Shown here: positions 42,415 to 52,735 of the stretch, piece after piece
Position numbering within the stretch: the first letter of the stretch is position 1
Layout of the letters: every line of letters starts with the position of its first letter
Origin: Doryteuthis pealeii
Taxonomy: Eukaryota > Mollusca > Cephalopoda > Myopsida > Loliginidae
Length of the DNA: 64,000 bases
Assembly (NCBI GenBank): GCA_023376005.1
Contig: CM042152.1
Span: forward strand, 89,492,240 to 89,556,239
Reading direction: 5' to 3'
Translations under genes and position numbers: made by a program
The notes under the pieces: model-generated
What the model was told of the DNA's origin: nothing
The model's input: only the letters and a program-made list of their open reading frames with translations
The model's database searches: none

Positions 42415-42805
42415 TCCATTCCCCTGTCAACTATGTTAACTGTATCCCCTACAGAGGGGTAACACGCCTCCCAAAAGAAGACCCTGAGTATAACACTAAA
42501 CTATATCTGATGTTGAGGCTCCAGTTCTGGAGCTCTGGGGAGTGTGGGTACCATTTCATTGTCATTACTCCCAGGTCCACTCTGACTCAGACTGGTAGTA
42601 CCTGTTAGGGTCCAATTTATGGGTCAAATAGATCTGTTTAAAAATTATATTTATATTCATAGAACTGCGTGAAAAAAAAGACTCATAAAAAGCAACTACA
42701 CAAAAAATGTAAATATAAACATACAATAAGCGTGATTCCCTAACCTCTAGGCATAAAATAACCTTAAATGGGTTGACATGCCATTAAAATCAATCAATCA
42801 AGAAA
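42415..42805 (+). repeat. Rep-E copy, diverged
   Basis: CCCTGTCAACTATGTTAACT to GTTGACATGCCATTAAAATC; shares a subfamily tail with 44795, 60880 and 63065 (CATTAAAATCAATCAATCA). Confidence 0.8.
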
Positions 42806-43245
42806 CAGTTTCAAATCCAACCACCAGCTATAAAAGTCATGCTGTAAAAAATCTATCAAGCTGGTGTTTACTTTTTTGATTGATTATCATTTTTGAGAAG
42901 GTATCTCTTTCGCTATCGTATCCAGTAAGAGTTAACAGATTGTTAACCAATTGTGTTTGTGATCATTGATGAATTGTTAAGAGACGCATCTTGCGCATAC
43001 TTTATAAAAGCCAAGCATCCTATGTACAATTTCATATGCAGAACCGTAGTTAACTATCATATGATTTACTGCATCATCAATAAAAACAACATGTGCATAT
43101 TTGTTCAATGTTATCATCAATGGCAGATGTTGGTAGCTGTCTTAATCTTTTGCCGTTCTCAATGAAGGTTCAACTTTGGAATCTATTCATGCAGTCATAC
43201 GACTGTAGTCAAAATATTCTCCTATATTGTGATAAAAGACTTTGA
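42806..43245. other. No gene seen
   Basis: A 70-codon plus-strand frame (42953-43165) has no recognisable motif. Confidence 0.4.
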
Positions 43246-43249
43246 TGAA

Positions 43250-43353
43250 TTTCTTGCCCTGTCAGCAAGGCTTAGAATAAACTGACTGTATTCTCTGCAG
43301 TGAGCGGGGTGGGTGTGGGTGGATAATACCCTTCTACTCGACTGGTTGCCCAA
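43250..43353 (-). repeat. Rep-E scrap and SINE-A fragment (left of MITE-1)
   Basis: CCCTGTCAGCAAGGCTTAGA at 43257 is the Rep-E start. CTACTCGACTGGTTGCCCAA at 43334-43353 is minus-strand SINE-A, which resumes at 43858 after MITE-1. Confidence 0.65.
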
Positions 43354-43849
43354 TAGGATAGGTCGATTTTAGAACTGTAATGTCTTCCATGTGGCAAAAG
43401 TTGCAAATTAACATAAAGAATTACCACACAAAATATTTTTCTTTCAAACTTTGCCTTCATTTGAGGAAATAGATTTCAATCTTTTAAAATGTTATCACTG
43501 TTACAGCTTAATTATTAGGTAAAAAGAAGCATATCAGAGGTGTTGGTAGTGATGGGGGGTATATTTTCAATTTGAATTCTAATTCTAATATTTTATTTGT
43601 TTCATTTAAAATGACAATCTTTTTTGTTTTAATATTGAAATTGTTATATTTCTAACCAATTTCTCGGGTAAATGCTGGAAAACAAGGATTTTGGTGCATT
43701 TTAGTAGATGATTTTTGATGCTATTTCCTCAAATAATGGTGCAAGTAAGAGATCTAGTTTTTGGTATCAGTATTCATTAAACCAACACACAACTTTCAAT
43801 GTTTGGGAGAATTGGACATTTTTTTAAAGTGAAAAATCAACCTACCCTA
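43354..43849. mobile_element. MITE-1 with 8-bp target duplication
   Basis: The left end TAGGATAGGTCGATTTT is the inverted form of the right end AAAAATCAACCTACCCTA. Direct repeats TTGCCCAA flank it at 43346-43353 and 43850-43857. 496 bp, no transposase. The 8-bp duplication fits hAT-like (or P/Merlin-like) transposition. Relatives are at 59186 and 54845. Confidence 0.88.
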
Positions 43850-44029
43850 TTGCCCAACCAAGGTAGACAGTCCAGTTTATCTAAAGCTTTGGAAGAAATT
43901 AATTCACCATTTCTCACAGGAATTTAGTGCAAATTGAACATAAAGGCTGGTCCTTTTTCTTTCTATAGTCTATCCCCATATATATATATATATATGGGAG
44001 TAAGTAAATAAACAATGTGTTTATTTGAT

Positions 44030-44425
44030 ATGGCTTTTAGCTGACAATTTTTGGAGGATATGTGCTTAATTGAAGTCATGCCTAATTTTAAAAATTAATT
44101 AGTTAATAATTAATGAAATTCAGGCGGGCATATATGTTCAAATGTAAGGCTAAACAAATCAAGAAAATGCCAAAGCTGATGTGGTTAGAATCTCCGCCTG
44201 TCAGCTTGGCAGTCGAGGTTTCGAGTCACACACGGAGCAGTCTCCCATGTCTATAACCTTGCTGATGAGACCTAATAGGTCAAAATGTACATTCAGGGAT
44301 TGACATTTTCTCGATTTGTTTAGCCTTATATTTAAACATATATGCCCGCCTAAATTTCATTAATTATTAACTAATTAATTTTCAAAATTAGGTATGACTT
44401 CAATTAAGCACATATCCTCCAAAAA
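44030..44425. repeat. Rep-L: inverted arms around a tRNA-like/hammerhead core
   Basis: Arms of about 120 bp (TTTTTGGAGGATATGTGCTT inward to CTAAACAAATCAAGAAAATG and its complement) enclose an A-box-like TGTGGTTAGAATC, B-box-like AGGTTTCGAGTCAC and the ribozyme remnant at 44257. A third arm copy lies at 44607-44685. Confidence 0.85.
44257..44298 (+). ncRNA. Hammerhead ribozyme remnant (G12 to A)
   Basis: Stem I CCTTG/CAGGG (one G-U); CTGATGA at 44262-44268; stem II GACC/GGTC with a TAATA loop; AAAA in place of GAAA; stem III ATG/CAT; triplet ATT. All helices still form. The core mutation predicts loss of activity. Confidence 0.65.
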
Positions 44426-44679
44426 TATATATATATATACATATATATTATATGATTTTATATGAAAATGGTGACTTAATCGGCTGCAATTAATCAATAC
44501 CTTGATTAATTCAGTGGATTTAACCCTAAAGATCCTTATGGTGAAACACAAGTAGGTTATTCCTGTGTATATCATTATAGTATATATATATATATACATA
44601 TATATTTTTGGAGGATATGTGCTTAATTGTCGGCTTAAAGCCATCTGAAAATAAACACATTTGTTGGTTTACTTAACCT

Positions 44680-44683
<4 letters not shown>

Positions 44684-44722
<39 letters not shown>

Positions 44723-44753
44723 TTTTTTTTTATGTTGAAGTTGGGCGCTACTA

Positions 44754-44795
<42 letters not shown>
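44684..44795. repeat. (TA)n microsatellites
   Basis: Two TA arrays, about 44685-44718 and 44758-44795. Confidence 0.93.
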
Positions 44796-44796
<1 letters not shown>

Positions 44797-44798
<2 letters not shown>

Positions 44799-45105
44799 GG
44801 GTGTTCTAGGTATGACACTAAACTGAATCTGATGGTAAGGTTCCAGTTCTAGTGATCTTGGGAGTATGGACTATCTCTCTATTGCCATTACTCCCAGGAC
44901 CACTCAGACCTGTAGTGGTAATATTTGTTAATGTCCCATCTATGGGTCAAATAGATGTTTAAAAATCATTCGTATTCAATTAGACCATGTGCAAAAAAAA
45001 AAAAAAAAAATGTAAATATGAACAAACAATGAATGCAATTCACTGACCTCTAGTTATAAAATAACCATAAACTGGTTGACATGCCATTAAAATCTATCAG
45101 AGCCT
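44797..45105 (+). repeat. Rep-E 3' part
   Basis: GGTATGACACTAAACTGAAT to GGTTGACATGCCATTAAAAT. Confidence 0.8.
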
Positions 45106-45446
45106 ATTCAACTGCTAAAAGAACCGGTTCACTGCTCATTGTTCTTGCTTTATGTTTACCCTTTAGCTGCACAAAGACAACTGATTGATCAACAATGAAT
45201 ATTCACTGTTGTGATGAGATGCACGTCACAGTCATCCCACATACAGCTCAATTAAATCAACCCAAACAAAAATTGCAGATAAATATTGACTCATCCTCAT
45301 ATATTTTGTGCATAACATTTTTTATGGATAGCACACTAGTTCTCGGCAGTCATAGGGATGCATAGCAGTAGTAATAGTCAGTAGTAGTCGTTTAGTTTGT
45401 ATAGTCATAGGGCACCTTTCTGTTTATTCGCTAAGCAGAGTTTACG

Positions 45447-45452
45447 AGAGAG

Positions 45453-45483
<31 letters not shown>

Positions 45484-45492
45484 GGAGGAAGA
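45447..45492. repeat. (GA)n microsatellite
   Basis: Interrupted GA array. Confidence 0.9.
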
Positions 45493-45520
45493 GTAAGGTC
45501 AAATTATTCTATCATAAATC

Positions 45521-45859
45521 ATGTCTGGTACTACTATGCGAAACCCATACGGGAGAACCGGGAAGGCCCCTCTGCCTCCCACGAGGCCAAGGTTAAAAAG
45601 ACCGATTTTCCTCTTCTTCCATTTGTCATCCTGGGGGTGGGAGGGTCACTTCTGCTCCTCCGCAGAAACTAGAACTTCTGGTTTTATTTTTAACTTTAGT
45701 TCCGGGGTCATTGGTCAGTCAGTTGAGTTTCAAACTTTAACCTCTCTTTGTTCTTATTTCTATTTCCTCTCTTTCTCCAGAAATCCGAATACCATTTTAT
45801 TTTCAATCTCCAAATTCCCAGTAGAGCACAATAATTACATTATAAGTGGAAAAGAGTGA
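45521..45859 (+). CDS. Unidentified ORF, 112 codons
   Basis: The plus-strand frame begins M-S-G-T-T-M-R-N-P-Y-G-R-T-G-K-A-P-L-P-P-T-R-P-R-L-K-R, a plausible disordered basic N-terminus, then turns into Phe/Ser-rich text with no recognisable domain. The first ~90 bp are GC-richer and unique in the window. It could be a first coding exon of a gene or retroelement whose real frame leaves by splicing, or a chance ORF. I do not recognise the protein. Confidence 0.2.
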   Translation: MSGTTMRNPYGRTGKAPLPPTRPRLKRPIFLFFHLSSWGWEGHFCSSAETRTSGFIFNFSSGVIGQSVEFQTLTSLCSYFYFLSFSRNPNTILFSISKFPVEHNNYIISGKE

Positions 45860-46177
45860 CATTGATCTTACACAGAGTATGCAGATACTACATTCTGACC
45901 CTACACAGAAGAGCTTGCCTATACGTTAACTCTTAACATCCTGTTAAGAATTTTCCAAGTCCAGAGCCCAATTCCTATAAGGATTTATCAATAAATGGCT
46001 AAAAATTGACTTTTCATTTAAAGTTACCTGTTATTTCCCTTAAATCAAAGACTTCTAAATTTGTTTAATATTGCATTTAAACAAAGACTATCGCTTGGGG
46101 CAGATTAGGAAAACAAATGTGACTTCTGGCTGGGCGGAATGAGGCGGTAAAGGACATTAAGAGTTAATAATCACATT

Positions 46178-46457
46178 GAACGTGTGTGGTGTAATGGTTA
46201 GAATCATAGGAAATGGATTTGTCTACCTGAGTTCAAATCTTGGACAAGGCAGTTGCTTTTAAATCTTGCTAATACCCTTGGGGTATGAATCCAACTATTC
46301 TTCCTCCAGCTATGGGTAAATAGTAGGGCAGACTGGGCTCTTCAGCCTTGGTTAAGCAACTAGTCTAAGAGAAGGAAAGCTCTGAATTCAAATCTGTTAA
46401 ACTCTGCTTAAGAAATTGACCTTGTGTCACATCCTACTCGTGCGGAGGCATTAGTAA
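46178..46457 (+). repeat. SINE-A copy
   Basis: CGTGTGTGGTGTAATGGTTA to GTGCGGAGGCATTAGTAAA. Confidence 0.88.
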
Positions 46458-46611
46458 ATATATACATAAATAATCACATCATTTTTGATGGGTACTGTGC
46501 TAGTTGATCAATAACAGCTGGGAATCTTAAAACAGTGCAAATCAATTGCTTCCACATCAAAAATCTGTTTTTTTTCCTATTGTGTAATTCTAAAAAACAT
46601 AAACAAATAAT

Positions 46612-46762
46612 GCACCTTCTTCACTTCGGATTTCACTTCCTCATCACTGGAATAATGTTTGCCACTCAAACCCTCTCTTCAGAGCCATGAAAGAGGGTTT
46701 GAGAGGCAAACATTATTCCAGTGATGAGGAAGTGAAATCTGTAGTGAAGAACTGGTTCTAAG
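46612..46762. repeat. Inverted repeat
   Basis: TTCACTTCCTCATCACTGG and AACATTATTCCAGTGATGAG-type arms of about 60 bp, with GAGAGGCAAAC/GTTTGCCACTC pairing. Confidence 0.88.
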
Positions 46763-46774
46763 ACAGAATTTTAC

Positions 46775-46825
46775 GTTCCACCTTCGAATGAGAGCATGCC
46801 GCTCTCATTCGAAGGTGGAACATTG
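46775..46825. repeat. Short perfect inverted repeat
   Basis: GTTCCACCTTCGAATGAGAG and its reverse complement around ATGC. Confidence 0.92.
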
Positions 46826-48160
46826 CTATTAACAGAAACAGTAACTATGTGGGGAAGTAGGGATGTGATCCACAGAGAACCAGCTTGATTTTGATGTATG
46901 ATACATGTTCCTGTGTTGGTAATTATATATGTCCTAAACAAAATTGCATTACTTTTTTTACTCACCCTTGTACATTCTGATCCTACGCACGGCCTACTAA
47001 TATTATACGGCCCCACATGATACATTAAGAGGCAAAAAATAACAGGCCGATTGGCCTGATAGTCAATCTGTAGGTTTACGCTGGAAAATGTTAAAAGTAT
47101 ACAAAAATACAGAAACTGTTTTCTTTTTTTTTCTTCAGAAATTTACTATGAAAAGATTAACCATTTTTGTAAACAAATTATCGCGAAAAACTTTTAAAAA
47201 ATCAATATTTAAATGCAAAAAGTTATGCGTTAGTAATTTTACCAAACTAGCATCTTCGGCAAAACAGACCATATACATGATAGAAAAGCATAAAAACAAG
47301 GTAAATCACAGCCATTTATAATTCGTAGATTAGTGAAAGACAAAGTATAAATAACGTATTTTAATTTTGAAAAGAATTAAAATTAAATTAAAATAATGAC
47401 TAATAAATTCTAGCGGTATTATTTTATTATTTTCTATTAAATTTTTAAAGTTACCTTCCTTTCTGTGTCAAGTTTATAAGCGACCCAGAATGAGTTAAAA
47501 TATAATCGGCCTGTTATTTTTTGCCTCTTACTGTATCATATGGGGCCGTATAATACTAGTAGGCCATGTCCTATGCAGAAGAGTTGTCTGATACATAAAT
47601 AATCACATCATTTTTGATGGGCACTATGCTAGTTGCTCAATAATGGCTTGGCGTCCAAAAAACAGTGCAGATCAATTGCTTCCGAAGGTGGAACAATGCT
47701 ATTAACAGAAACAGTGACTATGTGGGGAAGTAGGGATGTGATCCACAGAGAACCAGCTTGATTTTGATGTATGATACATGTTCCTGTGTTGGTAATTATA
47801 CCTGTCCTAAACAAAATGACATTACCTTTTTGACACACCTATGTGGAGAAGAAGGGACATGATCCACAGAGAACCAGCTTCATTTTGATGTATGATACAT
47901 GTTCCTGTGTTGGTAATTATATATGTCCTAAACAAAATTGCATTACTTTTTTTACTCACCCTCATACATTCTGATTTACGCAGAAGAGTTGTCTGATACA
48001 TAAATAATCACATCATTTTTGATGGGCACTATGCTAGTTGCTCAATAACGGCTTGGATCCAAAAAAACAGTGCAGATCAATTGCTTCCACATTGGCATCA
48101 AAAATCTGTTTTTCCTATTTTGTAATTCCAAACAACATCAACAGATAATGCACCTTAATA
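46810..48160 (+). repeat. Tandem-like copies of a transposon-end repeat, interrupted at 46990
   Basis: CTATGTGGGGAAGTAGGGAT, GATCCACAGAGAACCAGC, TTTTGATGTATGATACATG and TTCCTGTGTTGGTAATTATA recur at 46845, 47715 and 47840. GAAGAGTTGTCTGATACATA and CACATCATTTTTGATGGG recur at 47580, 47985 and, partly, at 46470. A DNA-transposon origin is likely but no TIR is proven. Confidence 0.7.
46990..47568. mobile_element. Long-TIR element with 9-bp target duplication (MULE-like)
   Basis: The left arm CGGCCTACTAATATTATACG... and right arm ...TATAATACTAGTAGGCCATG are inverted over about 65 bp (both include the AGGCAAAAAATAACAGGCCG text). TCCTACGCA (46981-46989) and TCCTATGCA (47569-47577) flank it, a 9-bp duplication with one mismatch. 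579 bp. Long TIRs and a 9-bp duplication fit Mutator-like elements. An inner 77-codon lysine-rich frame has no known motif. Confidence 0.8.
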
Positions 48161-48215
48161 TCAGATGAAACATTTTTGTTTTATCTTATCTTATTTTCAA
48201 TCAAATTCACATTTC

Positions 48216-49005
48216 CAGGTTGTCAATTTTAAGTTCTCAACAAGTTCTCAACAGGTTGTCAATTTTAAGTTCTCAACAAGTTCTCAACAGGTTGTCAATT
48301 TTAAGTTCTCAACAAGTTCTCAACAGGTTGTCAATTTTAAGTTCTCAACAAGTTCTCAACAGGTTGTCAATTTTAAGTTCTCAACAAGTTTCAACAGGTT
48401 GTCAATTTTAAGTTCTCAACAAGTTCTCAACAGGTTGTCAATTTAAGTTCTCAACAAGTTCTCAACAGGTTGTCATTTTAAGTTCTCAACAAGTTCTCAA
48501 CAGTTGTCAATTTTAAGTTCTCAACAAGTTTCAACAGGTTGTCAATTTTAAGTTCTCAACAAGTTCTCAACAGGTTGTCAATTTTAAGTTCTCAACAAGT
48601 TCTCAACAGGTTGTCAATTTTAAGTTTCTCAACAAGTTCTCAGGTTGTCAGAACAGGTTGTCAATTTTAAGTTCTCAACAAGTTCTCAACAGGTTGTCAA
48701 TTTTAAGTTCTCAACAAGTTCTCAACAGGTTGTCAATTTTAAGTTCTCAACAAGTTCTCAACAGGTTGTCAATTTTAAGTTCTCAACAAGTTCTCAACAG
48801 GTGTCAATTTTAAGTCTCAACAAGTTCTCAACAGGTTGTCAATTTTAAGTTCTCAACAAGTTCTCAACAGGTTGTCAATTTAAGTTCTCAACAAGTTCTC
48901 AACAGGTTGTCAATTTTAAGTTCTCAACAAGTTCTCAACAGGTTGTCAATTTAAAGTTCTCAACAAGTTCTCAACAGTTGTCAATTTTAAGTTCTCAACA
49001 AAGAT
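48216..49005. repeat. 36-bp minisatellite, about 21 units
   Basis: Unit TTGTCAATTTTAAGTTCTCA plus ACAAGTTCTCAACAGG. Most units are identical, with scattered 1-3 bp indels. As 36 is a multiple of three, frames of V-N-F-K-F-S-T-S-S-Q-Q repeats stay open until an indel. No flanking gene signals. Confidence 0.96.
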
Positions 49006-49625
49006 TAGAGTTGCCAGTAATATGAATTATCAACAAAATCAAAAAAGATTTTAAGAATCTTTAACTTTTCTTCTTCTTTTTTTTTCATTTTATCATATAA
49101 TATTTTCTAAAACTTTGAGTAAAATATTATGACCAAATGATTTTATGTGTGCATAAATATGTGTGAGTAAAGGAAGTATTTTTTTTAATTTTGGAACCTG
49201 TAAAAGATGTCTAGCATTTTGATGAATGCAAACATAGAAACATTTAATGGTCATATTTATTTTCAATTTGTTATTCATTCTTGATTAAACACCTGAATTT
49301 GAGCAAACAATTAAAATCTGTATGAAGTGGTACAAATATTTTAGAATTATTTGCTGATCAGTTTTTAGGAAATAATTTCAATATTATGCTATTTTCAAAA
49401 TGCTGTTTTTGTTGGGTTTTTTTTTTAAAGTAATTTTATCAAAAATTATAAAAATTAAGCATAAAGGATATTAAAGCACTATAGAATATAGGGGAATAAA
49501 TTATAAGTTACTATGAAACAGAGAGAAGATTAATGGTGAGGTTTAAAGTCAAGCTACAATGACAATATGATTGCTACAAAAAGACTTTTATGTATGTACA
49601 AATGGGCATTTATACACATGTTAGT
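49006..49625. other. AT-rich DNA, no gene seen
   Basis: No ORF or named repeat. Confidence 0.5.
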
Positions 49626-49629
49626 TTCC

Positions 49630-50185
49630 ACCCTGTCAGCTGGGGCATTAGAATGCACCGACTGCACCTCTGCAGAGGGGTAAGACTCCTCCCGTGATGC
49701 TTAAGGATAGAACCCAGGTGGATGAGCAGTTCATGACTTGCAATACCCCACTTTGACCCTATCTTGGGCTAGACGGACGGTCGGAGAGGCCCCCTCCGAT
49801 CAATCGGCTGGTCACGTCAAGCCCTAACACCTATATGATTTTCCCAACCCTATTGCCTTTATGGCAAACTCCAACCCCTTTTTATCATATGGGTGCTAGA
49901 AGGCGGTGACTGAGGGTCTACATGTCCTGGGAATGACGTTAAATTCTATCTGATGGTGAGGTTCCAGTTTTGGAGGTTTGAGGAATGTGGAGCACCCCTT
50001 CATCACCATTGCTCCCTGGTCCACTCTGACCTGGAGTGGTAGTACCTGTTAGGGTCCCATCTATGGGTTAAATAGAAAAACATGAGTTTATAAACAAAAT
50101 TGTATTATGCATTAAGAATGAAATTATTTCACAACTTTGTCGGCATTAAATAACCCACTGAGGTTGATATGCCATAAAACAAAAC
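49630..50185 (+). repeat. Rep-E copy, near full length
   Basis: CCCTGTCAGCTGGGGCATTA to GAGGTTGATATGCCATAAAA; one of the best representatives, about 555 bp. Confidence 0.9.
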
Positions 50186-50643
50186 AAATCAAACATGTTA
50201 TTTTAAAACATAGAGGTTTGTGTTGTAGAGTTCAGCAGTTTATTTAGGTCGGACAAAGGACTACTGGTAAGTATGGACGTTTAGTTAAGCCAGGGATTGT
50301 TAAGTTTGTTAGGGGTGCAGAGATATTGCCTGCTAAGGAATTTGTTGTGGTAACAAAGTTCTGTAGCCTTAGTCCAAAAATAGTAGTTTTTAGTCCACTG
50401 ACCTAAAGTAGCAGACATTCATCAACCATCATGGATAGCAATGCACACTGCTCATCTTTTGCTTAATCACTATGAGGGGGCCAGGCAAGATAGAGATAGG
50501 TGTGGAGATGAGAAGCTTGTTGAATCTAGCAACCCACCTTGTCCCCAGCAAGGGTGGAAAGAGAAAAGAGTCTGCCTAGTCCCCAGCAAGTGTGGAAGGA
50601 GAAAGGAAGAGAAACAATGGTGCTTGCTTTTATAACTGACCCC

Positions 50644-50950
50644 TGAAGAATAATTAAAGTTCCAAGTCGAACTGGGAAGACATGGCAACAAACGGTTGTA
50701 ACTTAAATACAAACCCAAATAGTCACAAAGTCTACTGCAGAATGACAGGATATTTATAAGACTCCACAATGTCATTCAAATCAAGCAGTCAAGCAGCCAA
50801 TCAGAACTCAAGGAATGGAATCACCCAAATCACCCAAATTCATGAATGGGTCATTCTTGATTTCTATATATACCAACTGTCTTGGACACTGTTTAAGTTG
50901 TACTTAGTTAGCTGCTGTTATTCAAACCAACAGTAGACTTACTGACTTCA
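50644..50950 (+). mobile_element. Rep-J copy (TG...CA ends), solo-LTR-like
   Basis: Begins TGAAGAATAATTAAAG and ends TGACTTCA, so it has TG...CA ends with TGAAG/CTTCA inverted. About 307 bp, with a TATATATACC box near 50873. Flanking DNA is found uninterrupted (and inverted) at 56105-56295, showing that this is an insertion. The usual 4-6 bp LTR duplication is not evident, so LTR identity is unproven. Confidence 0.7.
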
Positions 50951-51364
50951 ATATGTGATCCTAAGGGGCTGCTGATAGCTGGAAAGCTGGGTCACCTGTT
51001 CCCTTAATAAATTTCCACCAAAATATCAGAAAACCTAAATACCAATTTTTATATGGATTGTGTGTATTGCTTAGAATGGATTAAAAGAAAGTTCTTCAAA
51101 ATGGAATTGCAGATTTTATTATACCCAGGGGAACAAGGATTAATGAGGCATGCTCAGTATCCTCCTCATTCTTACACTACTATTGTATTGTGCTGGCAAT
51201 GAGTTAATAGTTGTGGTATTTTTAACCAGAACTAGTTTAATGAATTCTGTGAAAGTATTTATTGAAAATGGTTACATGTCATGGAATAGCATGAACTGAA
51301 TTGTTATGTTGTTTATTAATTCTATTTTCCCCCAGATGTTACCTGTCTTACTAAAGTAGACTTT

Positions 51365-51375
51365 ATTGCATATGC

Positions 51376-51429
<54 letters not shown>

Positions 51430-51502
51430 TGCTATATTTATAAATAAAGAGTGCTTAATGTTGGTGAAAAAGCATATGTAGATCTAGGTTTGTGTGTGTG
51501 TG

Positions 51503-51554
<52 letters not shown>

Positions 51555-51625
51555 GTTTGCTATATTTATAATAAAGGGTGCTTAATGTTGGTGAAAAAGC
51601 ATATGTAGATCTAGGTTTGTGTGTG

Positions 51626-51669
<44 letters not shown>

Positions 51670-51740
51670 TGCTATATTTATAAATAAAGAGTGCTTAATG
51701 TTGGTGAAAAAGCATATGTAGATCTAGGTTAGGATACCAT
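51365..51740 (+). repeat. Three-unit tandem repeat with (TA)n
   Basis: The unit (TTTGCTATATTTATAAATAA to GCATATGTAGATCTAGGTT plus a TA array) occurs three times with about 120-bp spacing. A diverged fourth is near 52790. Confidence 0.92.
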
Positions 51741-51884
51741 AGACACAAACGCTGTCTGTCACTAAGTGCAATTGACTTTGTCTACACTATCTGAACTTAT
51801 ATATGTATATATATTAAATTAGATAGCATAGACATACAATCAACGGTGCTTGATGATTGGCAACTTATCACTTATCTCTACTAT

Positions 51885-51920
<36 letters not shown>

Positions 51921-52093
51921 GGGATACTCGAAAGTTCTTAGCCCCAAAAAGAAAAGAATGACCTCGAGGCACAAAACATAGATGGTATTTAACAGCCAAG
52001 AGTTTTAAAAAATTGGCATATTATATTCTAAGTTCTTTAACTCTTAAAAGTTCCTCAATAAAAATTGTGTTAGGGCAACAAATTTACAACGTC

Positions 52094-52255
52094 TCTGGTT
52101 TAGCTCAGTTGCTAGAGCATTGGACTAGAATCCACAAGGTTCCAGGTTCAATACTGGCCCTCGCCCAGCGTATGAATAGCACAGGGATCTGTGCGGTAAA
52201 GTCAGGAGCTGATAGTAGGTGTGGTGCTCCTTCTCAGATGCAAAAATAATCTCCT
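52094..52255 (+). repeat. SINE-C copy
   Basis: CTGGTTTAGCTCAGTTGC head and GGTTCCAGGTTCAATACTGG B-box; the tail is replaced by Rep-I. Confidence 0.88.
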
Positions 52256-52257
52256 GG

Positions 52258-52368
52258 CTGGTCCTCTGTGCAGCATTCAGAATCTGCTAGTCAGCCAACA
52301 CTAGTGCATCCACAGGAGAATGTTACTTATGAGTTCATACCTGCTTCTCTAGCAATGTCCAGCATATA
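52258..52368 (+). repeat. Rep-I fragment
   Basis: GGTCCTCTGTGCAGCATTC to AGCAATGTCCAGCAT. Confidence 0.6.
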
Positions 52369-52384
52369 TATATATATATATATA

Positions 52385-52735
52385 ATGTATTAATGATTTG
52401 AAGGCAATTACAATGAATACAATGAATATCAGAAATATACATTTCTGATATTCATCTCTGAAGATAAAGTTTCTTTGAAATCGATAAGACAAAAATAACA
52501 TCTTTTTGTTTTTATTTTTATACACATTGTAATAGCCTTCAAATCATTAATATATTATAACATACTTAACAATGCTTCAAGCAAATTACCAATTACTTTT
52601 ATATATTATATATATAAGATTTGATAATTTGCTTTAGAAGCATTGTTGAGTAAAGTATATTATCATTTATATTTTTTTGCTTGAAGGCAATTACAATGCG
52701 TATATCATATAAAATTCGATAATTATTGAAAATGT
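52385..52735 (+). repeat. Rep-H copy with internal inversion
   Basis: Same text as 26221-26560, then inverted Rep-H sequence from about 52620 (TAATTTGCTTTAGAAGCATT). Confidence 0.8.
52455..52489 (+). ncRNA. Type-I hammerhead ribozyme (predicted, short stem I)
   Basis: CTGAAGA at 52458-52464; stem II AAAG/CTTT with a TTT loop; GAAA at 52477-52480; stem III ATCGAT; triplet ATA; stem I reduced to TCT/AGA. Confidence 0.55.

Noticed and set aside
46612..46762. GTGATGAGGAAGTGAAATC in the inverted repeat, resembling a hammerhead core
   Set aside because: C3 is G and there is no stem II between the core and GAAA.
47629..47838. 69-codon minus-strand ORF repeated in part at 46771-47025
   Set aside because: Conserved because both are copies of the same repeat; no transposase motif is recognised on this strand.
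48165..48446. 93-codon repeat ORF
   Set aside because: Created by the 36-bp minisatellite; breaks wherever a unit has an indel.
50643..50690. CTGAAGA at the left edge of Rep-J
   Set aside because: The first C is flanking DNA, absent from other copies, and no GAAA follows.
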